A stretch of 64,000 bases of DNA, from the NCBI GenBank assembly GCA_024036415.1, contig JAMWET010007157.1:334501-398500 (forward strand), in the 5' to 3' direction. This document shows, in pieces, positions 14,452 through 26,075 of the stretch. Numbering within the stretch: the stretch's first letter is position 1; each line of letters opens with the position of its first letter. The notes under the pieces are model-generated. The model had not been told where the DNA came from. It did not search any database and saw nothing but the letters and a program-made list of their open reading frames with translations. The stretch comes from Prochilodus magdalenae (lineage: Eukaryota; Chordata; Actinopteri; Characiformes; Prochilodontidae). The position numbers and the translations under genes were made by a program.

Positions 14452-14560
14452 TTGAAGCTTCGGTTTTCTCTCCGTTGTCCAGCGGTTTATGCTCCAGTCT
14501 CTTCTGCCCGATACAATGAGTCGGTGACGAGCACGAGCGCAGAGGGCGGGCGAGTAGAAG
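14452..14560 (-). other. rhoa: Candidate rhoa non-coding exon 1
   Basis: The rhoa ATG exon begins two bases before the ATG after a CAG acceptor, so an upstream 5' UTR exon is required. On the minus strand a good donor (CTTCAA followed by GTAAGG) occurs at 14452/14451, next to a CpG-rich block at about 14520-14630. The 5' boundary is a guess. The intron would be about 2.6 kb, in keeping with RhoA genes, which have a non-coding first exon. Confidence 0.5.
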
Positions 14561-14640
14561 CGCGCGCACGCGCGCAGGGGGAAGGGAGAACGGGCGCGGT
14601 CATGAGCCACGCCTGCGCGGGCACGCGGACCCCAGATTAC
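14510..14640 (-). promoter_or_regulatory. CpG-rich block, probable rhoa promoter
   Basis: This is the only dense run of CG dinucleotides around rhoa (for example GAGCACGAGCGCAGAGGGCG and GCGCGCACGCGCGCAGG). It has no TATA box. Its place just upstream of the candidate first exon fits a housekeeping CpG promoter. Confidence 0.55.
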
Positions 14641-15363
14641 TTTATTGCCCATGCCCACGGTGTATTGGAGATTGGACCGGGTCTTTTTGAAATTGAAGGA
14701 CATATTTAAAAAAAAAAATGTAGTGAGCGTTAACTAGATGGTTAATTACAAAGATATCAGTCCAGTTATTTAGTGTAGCCCAATATGTGAAATGCCCAAT
14801 ATATCCATTGTGTTCATAGACTCTGATTATTATTATATTTTATTTTTAAATATGGCTGTAATCGCAATTTCTTGTTCCAATGTGTGAAACATCTAAACAA
14901 AACAGTGATACATTTCCTGCTAGATAGAAATAACATAATAGACATCACAGAATGGCAGGTCCCCAGCAAAATAACATATGTTGTGCTTTAATGCTGGTGT
15001 GCTATTAAACCTTTATGTCCAAGAAGGAAGTCCAAATGGAAGTAATATTTGTCTGGCTTTACCATTAATCTACGAAGCGTAAAGAGTGGAAGTGTTGTTA
15101 ATAATTATATTTTGTGACCTACTTAGAGTGTCCTCACTTCAAAGTCTAAAACACTCACTCTCCCATACAAAAACAGAGCAGCTAACGGTCGCTCCGCTAC
15201 TGTGTTGAGGAAACTTAGTGGTATTAGCTATGCCAGTGGCTCCATCTGTTGGTCAGAGCATCGCATTACACAAAAGCAACCAGATAAAAGCAGGCAATTT
15301 GTTCGAAAATTGCACTGCATGAAAAAACGACACCACTTTTCCAGTGTAAATGAAAGCTCAGTC
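14641..15363. other. Intergenic upstream of rhoa, no gene seen
   Basis: AT-rich sequence between the rhoa promoter and a repeat cluster. No supported feature is seen. Confidence 0.5.
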
Positions 15364-15630
15364 ACATATCGTCGCTGTCCAAAGAACAGGCATCTCCAAA
15401 ATGGCAATCTTACAGGAGAGACCAAAAGCCTCACTTTATTTGAATGGAAGTCAAAGGAACCAGACGTCCTTCCAAGCAGTTTTGGGCCATTTCTATCAGT
15501 CTGTTCTTCATGAAATCTCCACAGTGTAAATAGCAGCTCATGTGACCAAATGATGCATAAAAAAAATAAAAATAAATAAAAATCAACAAAAATAGAGATA
15601 TATGTTTTTTTGAACAGCGACGCTATACAT
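15364..15630 (+). mobile_element. MITE-like element, copy 2, with terminal inverted repeats
   Basis: This is the second copy of the element at 492-743. It opens with the identical ACATATCGTCGCTGTCCA, and its far end ACAGCGACGCTATACATGT is the diverged inverted copy. The interior matches copy 1 block by block with a few short insertions. The terminal repeat here is more decayed than in copy 1. Confidence 0.7.
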
Positions 15631-15676
15631 GTACACACACACACACAATTTATATATGTTTATAAATAAATATATA

Positions 15677-15748
15677 TATGAACCCAGGTCACATTGTATC
15701 ACTACTTGTTTGGGGCTAACAGGCCACAGGCTTGTAGCGACTTCCTGA

Positions 15749-15809
<61 letters not shown>

Positions 15810-15862
15810 CTGTGGCCTGTTAGCCTCAAACAACTAGTGATACAATGTGACCTGGGTTCATA
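15677..15862. repeat. Foldback element: 57-bp inverted arms around an (AT)n core
   Basis: The left arm at 15677-15733 (starting TATGAACCCAGGTCACATTG) is the reverse complement of the right arm at 15806-15862, with about three mismatches over 57 bases. They flank a core of about 70 bases ending in about 50 bases of alternating AT. The whole unit can form one long hairpin or a cruciform. It may be a foldback transposon or a palindromic non-autonomous element. Confidence 0.9.
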
Positions 15863-16399
15863 CAACCATTGCTACAGGATTGGCAAGGCCAATTAAAACT
15901 GAAAACAGAAACTCCTGAGCATTCAGTAAGTGGCAGTGGCTCAACCAATCTACACAGATACCTGATTCCAGACATCCTTGTGAAGCTAATGGCTTCATAC
16001 AGTTATGGGCCTAAAACTAGAACAGGTACTATAATAAGAGTTAAAGTAACTGTAATACCACAACATTTACAGGCCGAGATCTGGTTTGGGGAAAAACAAA
16101 AACAGAAATGAAAGTATTTCAGAGCACCTTTCAGAATTTTCCATAATAAAGCTAACACAAGAGTTAAGTTTAAGCGGCAGTGGCAAGAATGTGATTTGTC
16201 CAAAAGATTAGACCTTCAAGTATAACATTAGGATGTAAAAGACATTAACAATGTGCACATGTTCTAGAGCAGTTTAATGTTCAAACACTTGCCATATATG
16301 TGATTATTAAAAAACGCAAGGGTGGCTGTTCCTCATTAGAGAGCTGGAAAAATTTGAAAAATTATATGGCCAGATGAGCCATATTTCATCATACACTTC

Positions 16400-16760
16400 T
16401 TGGACACAGAGCAGGTACCATTTGGGTCTTAGATCATTCTAAGCACAGCAGTGACACTACTGTGGCGGTGGTAAGAGTGTCTAATAGTGCAGACAGGGAG
16501 TGGACAATGTTTAAAAACTCCAGCAGCACTGCTGTGTCTGATCCACTCACACCACCACCAGTGTGTGTCACTGCAGTGCTGAGAATGGTGGTCCTAACCA
16601 CTGAAAAACAGGGTTACAGGGAGATTATATAGTATGCAGTAAATTAGATGGAGTAGTTTGCAACTGTACAACTACAAAGTGCTTCTATATGGTAAGTAAA
16701 GCTAACAAAACAGACGAAGTGTAGATACAAGTAGGTGTACCCAATGAAGTGGCCGCTGTG
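16400..16760 (+). mobile_element. Interspersed repeat of otophysan type, copy 1
   Basis: Diagnostic blocks in order are CACTACTGTGGCGGTGGTAA, AACTCCAGCAGCACTGCTGT, GTCACTGCAGTGCTGAGAAT, ACTACAAAGTGCTTCTATAT and GTAGATACAAGTAGGTGTAC. I recall this order from an abundant dispersed element in catfish and characin genomes. A second, overlapping partial copy is at 29030-29225. It carries no coding capacity, and the class (SINE or DNA element) is not settled here. Confidence 0.7.
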
Positions 16761-18700
16761 TGTATATTAATCAATGAGTGGCAACAGCTGACTGCATGTT
16801 CACTGTGCCAGCTAAGATCCATTGAAATTTTACATTTTCCGAATATCAACAACAGTATGAGTAGCAAAGGTGATCTCCTTACAGTCTTTTATTGGGAGAG
16901 AGAAAGAAAGAGAATCAAAGAGAAGTGGGCTTCTGAGCCACTGAGCAAAGTGATGGTGAGACTCACAACCAAAGAGGGAAGAAGATTAACAGTATGTAAT
17001 GAAAACCTGAAACAAACAAAATTAGTGAGAAATCCAACCACCTACTAAAATCAAATCAGAACAACTCAGCAAAATTTACCCAAATTCATGCCCATCCATT
17101 TCTCAATGTTGGTGTCAAAACTAAAGAGAAAATGTGCTTTATAAAAACAGGCCCTCTAACACTCTACCTCTCACTGTGAAACATACATGTCCAACCCAAC
17201 TTTGCCCACATACATAACAGAGTATGTAAGATTTCATATTTGTAAAGGCTGTATTCTTATACAACCCAGAAAATACTCATATGATGGCTAAAAAACACAG
17301 ACAATGGTCAGACACATCAAAAGTCGCATAGAATGCTCCACTGATTAAGTATCAGCTTCACACCATCCATGACACTATTGTTATTTAGCACAGAAAAGTG
17401 GTTAAACGGACTCTCTTTAAAATGCCTGATACATATATCTCAAAAGAGAAATGTGAGGTGTAGTGAATAGCTGAAATGTTGCTGTATTGCTATCATCAGT
17501 TTAAACCCTTCAGAATGACGACTGAACATACTCTAATCATTCTCCATGGTCTCACATGCTAAAAAAGATGGGCGATAATCAAAGAGTTATAGCCTAGAGG
17601 TGCATCTTTCTCAAAACGTGCACACGGACCAGAACTGCCATGCTTCCCCTTCACAGATGGTAATGAAACAGGCTGAAGGCACAAAGTACCACTCACTTGA
17701 AAGAGCAAATGTCTCTACGATTTCTGTTATAATATCGCATGGTTTATTTGTTCAGTCCCATTAACTGCATCTCTGTTTAAGGCTATTAGACTGCTGGTGG
17801 CTTTTACTAGCCTTCATATTCTCTGATCAACACAAGCACAGCAGGGGGCAGTAATACATCAATATTGGCATAACACACTCAAGCAGAAATCTTATGTAGG
17901 ACTGTAATACATACATAAACCCTATATTAATAGTCCAAATAAAAAAATTCAGCAATCTATGCTTGTACTGACACATTTACATGTCCTCCAAACCCGCACA
18001 AGGAAGTTCAACTATTAGGCAGTCAAATTGTAGGGATGCACAATCATACTGCAATTTTTCAAAATAAGTTATTTAATGACATACTGTACCTCTGGAGAGG
18101 AGAACGTGGACTAACTATTAAATTGTCTGCATTTCAGCCACTTCACCACATTTGTCACCATTTTAAAATGAATATCATATTTCCTATAATGCTCATCCTG
18201 GTGGACATAGTCCAAATTTCTGCATGTTAAAAACGTTTACATCGCCATCAGCACCAGCATGCATGTACACAGAAAAATTTGGTCCACAATTTTTATACTG
18301 GTGCATCCCTACGTAACTGTGTCCACTTTGGTCCCATTCTAGAATGGATCTTATGGCAGTAAAAAAGATGCCCCTCTAGTTTATAACTCAATGCTCAAAG
18401 TCAATCCACATTTGAAGTACAAGGTACACAAGGTCATGGCCTGTCAAATGAAGAAACAATTTGGTTTGAACATTTATCTTCTCAGACATGCAACTCTCCA
18501 CCTTTGGTAAACCAGCATATGTCTGAAAAGATGTTTTTTCAATGTCACTATGCTGGTGAGAAACCAGAAAAAAACCCAAATTATACCAGAAAGAACTTAA
18601 TGTCACTTAAATTAGTAAACTATCATGTCACCTCCTGCTGGGAGGTGAAAGTACACTAGCAGTTACCCTTAAGCTTTCTAGAGAGTCTGCAGCCTGTATA
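16761..18700. other. Intergenic between rhoa side and tmem115 3' end
   Basis: No gene is seen. A CTCF-like motif (CAGCAGGGGGCAGT) lies at 17839-17852. The end of this stretch runs into the tmem115 3' UTR. Confidence 0.5.
17839..17852 (+). promoter_or_regulatory. CTCF-like core motif
   Basis: CAGCAGGGGGCAGT fits the CTCF core on the plus strand. An identical 14-base word occurs at 30129-30142. Confidence 0.45.
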
Positions 18701-18728
18701 AGTAATAAGCCCCAGCACAGCTTAAGCG

Positions 18729-18734
18729 TTTATT
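18729..18734 (-). terminator. Candidate tmem115 polyadenylation signal
   Basis: AATAAA on the minus strand about 420 bases past the tmem115 stop codon. No closer canonical hexamer was noticed. Confidence 0.45.
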
Positions 18735-19153
18735 TGGAAGGAATACCTCCCAGAAACCTTATGCACATGTATACAAACACATACATCCATACATATATAT
18801 ACACACACACATATACACACATACAACAGGGAGAGTTAAAGATATTCCTGCTTGCCTGTTTGTACACTGCCTCAAAAAAAACAAAACAAAGAAAGAAACA
18901 AAAACCTTGAGTGCCATATTTATGGATATTCAGGAAGGTCCAAAGTTCTTTTTATACAACTGCAAAGGGAATATCAGTGAATTTGTAGGCTTTTTTGTGT
19001 CAGGACAGCATAATTGTATTCTATGACAAGTCATCTTATTTTTCAAGATTTTGTGGGTCATTATCTTGGCAGTTACCATGACTGTATCTTAAATTCTGAG
19101 GGGTCAACTGACGTTTTTGCACTCAGTTATATGCGCATATATGTGCGTGTGTG

Positions 19154-20863
19154 TTAGGAGTGAGCAGGGGCGTCTTCGAAGCTTATAATGCTGGACTCTT
19201 GCCCTGTGGTATTCTGAGTAGAGCTGGGCGCTGGTGGTGAGGGATCACGGGTCGGTAGCAAAGGTGCATCCGTTCGAACTTCGTCGTCATCGTCATTTTC
19301 CTCGTCTTCCATACTGGGCCATGCAGATTGGTCCTCCACTCGTTTTAGACGTTCATTTAAGGCTTTCAATGCCAGTTGCCTGCGGACCAATCAGAATTAT
19401 TATACATATTAATATTATTTAATTATAAAAATATATATATAAATGATATAAATATTCATAGCAATCTGAAGTGAGAGAAACTATTGTGGCCCACATTCTA
19501 TAGTTCTGTTATATGTTCCACCTGTAACACTTATGTGGCTTTAAATTTTACAACCTCTCTTTAAACCCTTAGAAATAAGCATAATAAAAAGGTTTTTAAG
19601 GCTGATAAATAAACACAAGTTATTTTCTGACTGACTTTCCTCTATTGTGCTCATTCTAAAAGCATTCTGCTATGAACTGTGTAGTCTTGTAAATTGATTT
19701 CCATGACATGGACTTTGTTCAGGAAGGATTTTTTGAATTTTAAATCAAAGTGTCTCCTCATGCCACACATTTTTAATACCTGTAAAAAAATATTCCTAAG
19801 ATCTCAACCAAAGTTAATACAATGTCTAAAAAATCATAAAAAACAAAATCTCTCTTAAATCCAATTTTTTGATGACCACAACTGAGAAGAACCATACTGT
19901 TTCAGAGTTGCAAACTTTAACTTTAGGTGCAAGTTATAGGAATACAAATGTCCTCTACTTTAATAATTCTATTGCCTTTTCTTGTCTAGTCTAGTCCAGC
20001 TCTTACCGTCTTCTCTCAGCATCTTGTGGGTCTGTACCAGGGAGGCTGATTGTGATGGAGGAAGGTGCTCCGACATCGTATCGCTTTACCATTTTCCGAC
20101 ACACCTTCATCTTCACCAGGGCTGCATGCACAAGGCCAGCAACAAAGCCCACAGCTGGCTGCAGTGCCTCAGGGAAGAAGGAGGCAAAGGCGAAGTGGTC
20201 CGACATGTCGCCGCGCCCACGGCTGTGTCTCTGGTAGAAACGCAGGTACACCCATCCTGCTAATGCGCCATAGCCACAGCCTGCTAGTGGTGCTGAGCTG
20301 TCCAGTAGCCCAGCTAGTCGCAAGATGGCTAACACTAGCAGGGCTAGGGCCGGGGCTGCCTTGAGACGAATCTGTGGCACCCTAAGTACTGTGGTATCAC
20401 CTGAAGTCTGCTTCAGGGCCACCAAAACACCACCCAGAAACGCTGGTGCGCCAAACACATGTACAGCGAACAGGTAGTTCAGGTCAAATGTGGCGGCGTA
20501 TGTGAGCACATACGACAGGCCAGAAAGCAGGCCAGCAGAAACGTTTACTACAGCGAAGAAGATAAGCAGCTCCAGAGCCCCCCAGAGAGGTTCCAGCAGT
20601 CGCCCGGCAACGATTACCGTAGCAACATTCACCACCACACCCCACACATGCTGCTCCACCACAGGGTGGGTCACCAAAGTCCAGATCCAGAAGTTTGGTG
20701 GGAAGAGGTAGCCAGGGGTGACGCCAAGTGCAACATGCGTGTCCACGAGCCATGAAATGAGGTACAGCAAGAGTACTGTGGCACAAATGGATTTTACCAC
20801 TACACTGGTGCTGGCCAAAACACTCAGAAAGTGCTGCTGTGCCACAGGCAGGTAACGGTTCAT
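19154..20863 (-). CDS. tmem115: Transmembrane protein 115, Golgi rhomboid-like protein, complete (2 coding exons)
   Basis: TMEM115 is a multi-pass Golgi membrane protein with a rhomboid-like fold (DUF1751), implicated in Golgi-to-ER retrograde transport. Exon 1 is 20863-20007 and exon 2 is 19379-19154. The split Arg codon (CG at a GTAAGA donor, G after a CCGCAG acceptor) joins DAERRR to QLALKALNERLKRVEDQS, exactly as in the human protein, giving about 360 residues against 351 in human. Near-invariant blocks are TPGYLFPPNFWIWTL, AGRLLEPLWGALELLIFF, GGVLVALKQT, WVYLRFYQRHSRGRGD and KRYDVGAPSSITISLPGTDP. Hydrophobic segments fill the first 210 residues, and the C-terminal tail is cytosolic and acidic (EDEENDDDDE). 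The start ATG has context AAACATGA and aligns with the human N terminus. No catalytic rhomboid Ser/His pair is expected in this family. Confidence 0.97.
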
Positions 20864-20896
20864 GTTTGAGAATCTTCACTCTTCCCCTGTCACTGG
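20864..20896 (-). other. tmem115: tmem115 5' UTR start with a candidate splice acceptor
   Basis: A pyrimidine-rich acceptor (CTGTTTCTTCAG) ends at 20897, 33 bases before the ATG. This suggests a spliced 5' UTR whose first exon lies near the promoter at about 22.6 kb. Confidence 0.45.
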
Positions 20897-22590
20897 CTGA
20901 AGAAACAGTCCTCAGTGATGTGCGGCTCAGACGCCGTCTGTGTCAAAAGAGCCGGATGAAAAAGCAGCAACTTCAATCCTTAACATCAAAAAGCAACATG
21001 GCAGCCACATCCACACCAAAGAAGGTGTCCTGTATTGAGGAAACAAAATAAAACAAAATTATATCTCCACTTATAATGTTCTAAAGCTGGCTTTAGAATA
21101 AAAAGGTGTGCTGGAAAATGTTTGTTAGTCCTCTTCATACTGTGGAATAACTGCAACCTGAAATACATCTGATTACAACTCTTAGCTTTCATTAATGAAT
21201 GAGGGGGGAATTAAGTAATTTCTCAAAGTCTTTGCATGACTTGGTAGTTAAGACTTATGCTATGTTAAAACTACTGGCACCTTAAAACACCTGTCCGCAA
21301 TGCTATTTGCAAGTGATCAGATTTTCGTGTCCACCAGTCACCAATCTTTCTGTACTGGCTGCTATTAGTACACAACTTTGGTGTAAGTAACTATATGACT
21401 ACGCTGTTAACTGATTTTAAATGCGGACCCAGAAGAAATTAAGGTGCATCTTTTCACCCAAAAACTACTGCAAATTGTTATCTTCCATTCTGCATACGAG
21501 AAGAAATTATCTGGTATAAGCATGTGTCTTTGGCACGTCTTGAATCATAGCACTTCTGTCATCAGAATCAGGTTTATTGGCCAAGTATGTTGGCACACAC
21601 AACATACTTGTCATACAGAATGCTGTATTTTGCAGAAGATTTGAACAGACTAGTAGCAGAATTTTCAAGTCTATTCTAAAAGACGCAGGTAGCCAGAGCC
21701 TTTCTTTTAAAATCAAAGTGATAAAAGCATTCGCTTTTTTTCCCCAGGATCAGTTCTGCTGATCTCTTTCGAGTTTAGATGCATAAAAACATGGTCTGGA
21801 CTTCAGACAGGAGATTCTTTCTGTATCCTAACGTTACAAAAGGGAACTTTTAGAGGCGTTTTAAAGGCGTCTGCTCCCTATCACCAGCACTCTGACTCAG
21901 ATCCGTAAACAGAGCTCTTTAGTAGTCCCTTAGTCAATAACAGCCATAACTTAAGTAACAGCCATGAATGGAGCAGCTAAAGGCTAAAAAGTTTGCGAAG
22001 CAGTCGGCTAAGTGCTATTAACTTTGACTGAACTACTTGGGGAACTTAGATGTTCTAGTGAACCAAAACCAGTCACACAACTCGAAAACAGATTATTACT
22101 TTAACGTCATCAGTGCATTCCTGGCACCAATCAACCCACTTGTTAATTTGCTAACTGCTAGCCTTCGTTAGCAGCCAAGCTAAGTCAACATGTCAACACT
22201 CCAGAAAACTTTATCTCTCTGTGTATTTCTCTGGCTAGTCTTGACTTTTCAAATTAACAAATGTTCGGTATTAAAAAGGCTTAACAACCTGTCGCAGGTC
22301 AGGTCCTTGCCCTCTTATCGGCAAGACAATGGGAGGAGCGGCCAACGTTAACACCACGGCCCATTGACATGTCCTCGCATCTCGGCTAGCAGTCCGCAGG
22401 TTAGTCCGGGGATGGCCTTTTCCAGCAGGCCTCAATTAATGTTATTCTCTACAAGGGTCTCCGTAAGCGTCACAGACTCCGTCCAGGGTGTCCGTTCAGT
22501 GTGTTCTTCGTTATATTTACAGTCCTGCTTTGGGCATTAATATAAAGGTTGACACGTAACAGTACAGCACTTGTGTAACTGCGAGTCGCA
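20897..22590. other. Probable tmem115 5' intron, no other gene
   Basis: No coding exon is recognised. It contains a LINE 3'-tail fragment at 21557-21616. If the acceptor at 20897 is used, this is the intron between a non-coding exon 1 and the coding exon. Confidence 0.4.
21557..21616 (-). mobile_element. LINE 3'-tail fragment
   Basis: ATCAGAATCAGGTTTATTGG followed by CCAAGTATGTTGGCACACAC is the reverse complement of a very common fish LINE/retroposon tail ending in an AATAAACCTGATTCTGAT block. Only the last 60 bases or so remain. Confidence 0.65.
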
Positions 22591-22599
22591 ACCCAGCTA

Positions 22600-22720
22600 C
22601 AGCTCCACTGCGATAAAGCACAAAACGCCAGATTTGCAAACGTCACCATCAACTACCACCAGCGTGGCTTTACGCCGGCGCGGCGCAGAGAATCCTGGGA
22701 GATGTAGTCACTAACAATGT
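22600..22720 (-). promoter_or_regulatory. Probable tmem115 promoter with ZNF143-type site
   Basis: The minus strand reads ACTACATCTCCCAGGATT at 22708-22691, a strong match to the ZNF143 (SBS) element ACTACAATTCCCAGNATGC, followed by a short GC-rich run (CGCCGCGCCGGCG). ZNF143 sites mark TATA-less housekeeping promoters, often bidirectional. It lies upstream of tmem115 in the right direction. Confidence 0.6.
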
Positions 22721-24743
22721 AATGCATAGATTATGTCAGTTCAAAAGAAACGATTCATTAAAATTGTATTAAATATATTTAATTTTTTATTTTACAATTA
22801 TTTCAATCCTATAGTGGCCCCATAATGCAACTTTATTTTAACACCAGCAGCCCATCTACAAGAGAGGAATATAGCTATAATCTCCAGGTTTCCACATAAG
22901 ACATTTAAGTGCAAGTTAATTTAAAGTGGCGACGTGATCTAAAAAAACAAACAAACAACAAAACAAAACAAAAACAAAACAAAAACATTTGAAATAGGAG
23001 TGGAACCAGTAAGATGGGCAGCTTGGGGCTGGGGACTAAGCTGAGTGTGGTTGGGTGGAAGTTAGCAGACGGCACAGGGGGACACTCTAAGGGACTTTAG
23101 GTTGATCCGAAAAGACAGACTGAGATACTGTTCGGCGTTCAGTGCGGATTAATGAACTTGGTGAATACGCTGGCATGGTGGCGACACTGAGGACGCAAAC
23201 GGTGAATCAAGGAGACGGCAGGCTCGTGGACTTCACGGTGGATTTTGACGGCCACAACGAGGGAAGTTCGGACCTTTTTACTCTAAATGCTGTGTGTTTG
23301 CAAGTAAAAGTGCACGCGGGTGGGATTTAGATTCATACAGGGCTGTATTGTATTTCAGTGTTCAGGATGAACCCAGAGTGATGGCACTATGTGTGATGTG
23401 TGTGTATGTGAGTATTTCTTGGGGCGAGATGAGTTGGTGCGAAGTCTATGAGTTTCAAAGATCGACACGTGATTTCAGTGTTGTTAGAACCTGAGGTACT
23501 CGTTGAGTTTCATACCCATTTGTACAATTGTTCTAATGACTGAAATGTTAATAAAAGATTGTTTGTGGCTGAATTTGAGTCAACTGTGTGTGCAGGTTTG
23601 GGCCGGGACCGGGAAGGTGGTAGCAGCATACAATTTTGATCCAGTGGCCGAGAACCCTCTAGTAGTAGCTGAGGGAATTGTATATTTCCTCAAACATATT
23701 TAAAAAAAAAAAAAAAAAAAATCAACGATTAATGCGTTGAATTAGCTTTGACTCCGACGTCAGAACGTCAGAACTGATTTATTCCCATTTATTCCCATTT
23801 ATTCCCATTGATTTTTAGGTTTAGGTTGATGAACGTCATATTCCAAAACACTAAATTGATATTGAATTGACACCAAGCGGCATATATTACTACAACATTT
23901 AATTAAACCTTAGGCTATGGTTATAATGACACTGAACAAAGAATTAAAATACATTTTTAAAAATCTATCAACTTGTTTAAAATGGGGGCATGCTTTGTAT
24001 TAAGGTACCATATCCACAATAGGGAATGCTACAAACAGTCATAAATAGGTGAGTTTTATTGTCATAATGCATTGCTACATACAAAACAAACAAACAAATG
24101 TCTGCAAAATGGGTCTGCTTCTAAAGAGAAGAAAGAAAGACCTAATTATTTATTCTATTTGTTTACCAGCACAAATGAAGTACACAGAAATACACAGTCC
24201 TGGGTTGCTACAACTAACTGTGACAGTTGAACTACTAGAAGTGATGTCCCTTAATGGCTCAAAAATACACCATTGTGTCAAGACAACAAAGGCATAACCA
24301 GCAAAAACAGACCTACAGTCCAGCACAAAATAGCACATGCAAAACCAGGTGTATCTCACCATGAGCAGCACACTCTCATGAGAATTCATGTGTCACCCCT
24401 ACATATTGATATGCTTCCAAGCCAGAATTAGCTGGACATTAGATGTCTATGGAGAAACACTGAGAAAAAAGTTTTATTTCTATTTTACTAGAACCAGAGC
24501 AGTTCAAGCACATGCTGCCCATATATGTAATGGCTACAAGAGACAGTTATTTAGAATAGTTCACCCCTTTTATGAAATATGTCAGTTTACAGGACTGAAC
24601 AATGGCATTAAAATAGATTTTAAAGACAATTTTTTGATCTGATTAGGAAAAATAAGAGCTGATTTTTTGCTTAAGTTGACAGAAACTGAAGCCTCAACTA
24701 ATCTCCCTAAAGGTTCTATCAACATTAGACAATGCTCTTCCTC
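22721..24743. other. Intergenic, no gene recognised
   Basis: A GC-richer block at about 23010-23340 (plus) carries a short open frame with no recognisable product. Three exact copies of the 11-mer TTATTCCCATT overlap at 23779-23811. Otherwise this is AT-rich sequence. Confidence 0.4.
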
Positions 24744-25577
24744 TTAAAGTACAGCCTGAATCACACCTTGAACCATCCTTATATCCTTTCTATTCATTTG
24801 GTCTCTAAAACAGAAAACAAAAATTTACACTCATTAGTCAAACTATGAAATCAGCAAACACTATTTTTTAAACATATAAGAAAACCATAACTAACTTCAT
24901 AGCTTGAATCACTCAAACTCAAGGATGCATTATCAAAATAAAGTGAGTTAAAGTTAACAGCACTTACACTAAACTTGGCTGTAGTTACAGCCTATAAAAT
25001 ACAAATATATGAACCTGTGTTATCTTATATTTAAATGTATTAAAATAATCCAGACATGTACAGGGTAATTACAAGTAATAAACTGAATTAAAAGTAACTC
25101 ACCTTGAATCGAAAGAACAGGGCTGGTGTTCAAGATGTTCTGCCTTGTCCACCCAAAGGTCCTAAAATGAGCATATCTTTAGTGCAGAATGTGTTTTTTG
25201 TGTGTTTTTAATCTTAGTCCAGTTAAGATTTACACTATGCAGACATCCTAACATTTCTAATACTGCAGACTAAATTAAATTCAAACTGGAAGTTGATTTT
25301 TTAAAAATGTGGTCCCATGTTAAAACTGTGTGTGTCAGAAGAACAAGTTTGTTTTACTCTAAGGCTGTAGCAGTGTGTTAGGGAACCAAAACAAGTTCAA
25401 GATATAAGCTGTTTGTTTAGCTTGGTAGCTAGGTAACATTAGCTTGTTTGCACCAGCTGAACTGCTTACTTGAAGGAGGCTGGTGTCCATTGGTAGATGT
25501 TCGTTGGTCACTCCTTGCACTGATTTTTGAGTTTGTGCTGGTCGTGTATTCCTCTGGACTGGATCTATAGAGCAACA
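24744..25577 (-). CDS. 3' end of an unidentified spliced gene (three exons inferred)
   Basis: I do not recognise the product. Three minus-strand segments join with consistent splice phases. The first is 25470-25577 (5' edge uncertain; readable from NTRPAQTQKS to MDTSLLQ at 25550-25470), ending at a donor CTTCAA then GTAAGC. The second is 25161-25103 (acceptor TCATTTTAG; DLWVDKAEHLEHQPCSFDS), ending at a strong AAG then GTGAGT donor. The terminal exon is 24804-24744, after an excellent acceptor TTTTGTTTTCTGTTTTAG, reading DQMNRKDIRMVQGVIQAVL and then TAA. Reading frame and phase (0, then 2) agree at both junctions, which is unlikely by chance. The tail is polar and without obvious domains. Further upstream exons must exist; one candidate is at 27873-28057. 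Confidence 0.55.
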
Positions 25578-25984
25578 CTAATGTGATATCTGACTCAACT
25601 CCCCGAAATCGCATTGAAGGTGTAAAATGAGGGCAAATAAATAGTCAATAGGGAAATTACTGTTATGCGGCTTTACTGGCAAAACTGATGCATAAAGTAG
25701 TGAAAGTTGCACAGTACATTGTTTCAGCATCATTGAATGTGTGCATGCACAATACCTGCTTCAAAGAACGTGTAATTTTGGGTTTAACACATTTAAGATC
25801 ATGTTTTTTTGCAGCAACTTCTTTGCTGCTTGATACTAAATAAAAGCTTGCACGGTTCCTGGACTTATACACACAGTTCTCATCTCCTTTTGTATTTAGT
25901 GCATTGAAACCTATAATATAGCAGTATAGTTCAAGAAAACATGGTTCACACCATTTCTCAGCTTTTTCTTATTACAATTACCAA

Positions 25985-26010
25985 TAACAATACCACCACC
26001 ACCACCACCG

Positions 26011-26045
<35 letters not shown>

Positions 26046-26075
26046 AATAATAATAATTATTATTATTACTATATA
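25985..26075. repeat. Compound microsatellite (CCA)n (CAA)n (AAT)n (ATT)n
   Basis: Adjacent trinucleotide runs step from CCA to CAA to AAT and then to its complement ATT. The end (AATAATAAT...ATTATTATT) is self-complementary. Confidence 0.95.

Noticed and set aside
23142..23330. Short open frame in a GC-richer block after the tmem115 promoter
   Set aside because: No recognised family and no clear donor or acceptor; it could be a divergent transcript but cannot be called a gene.
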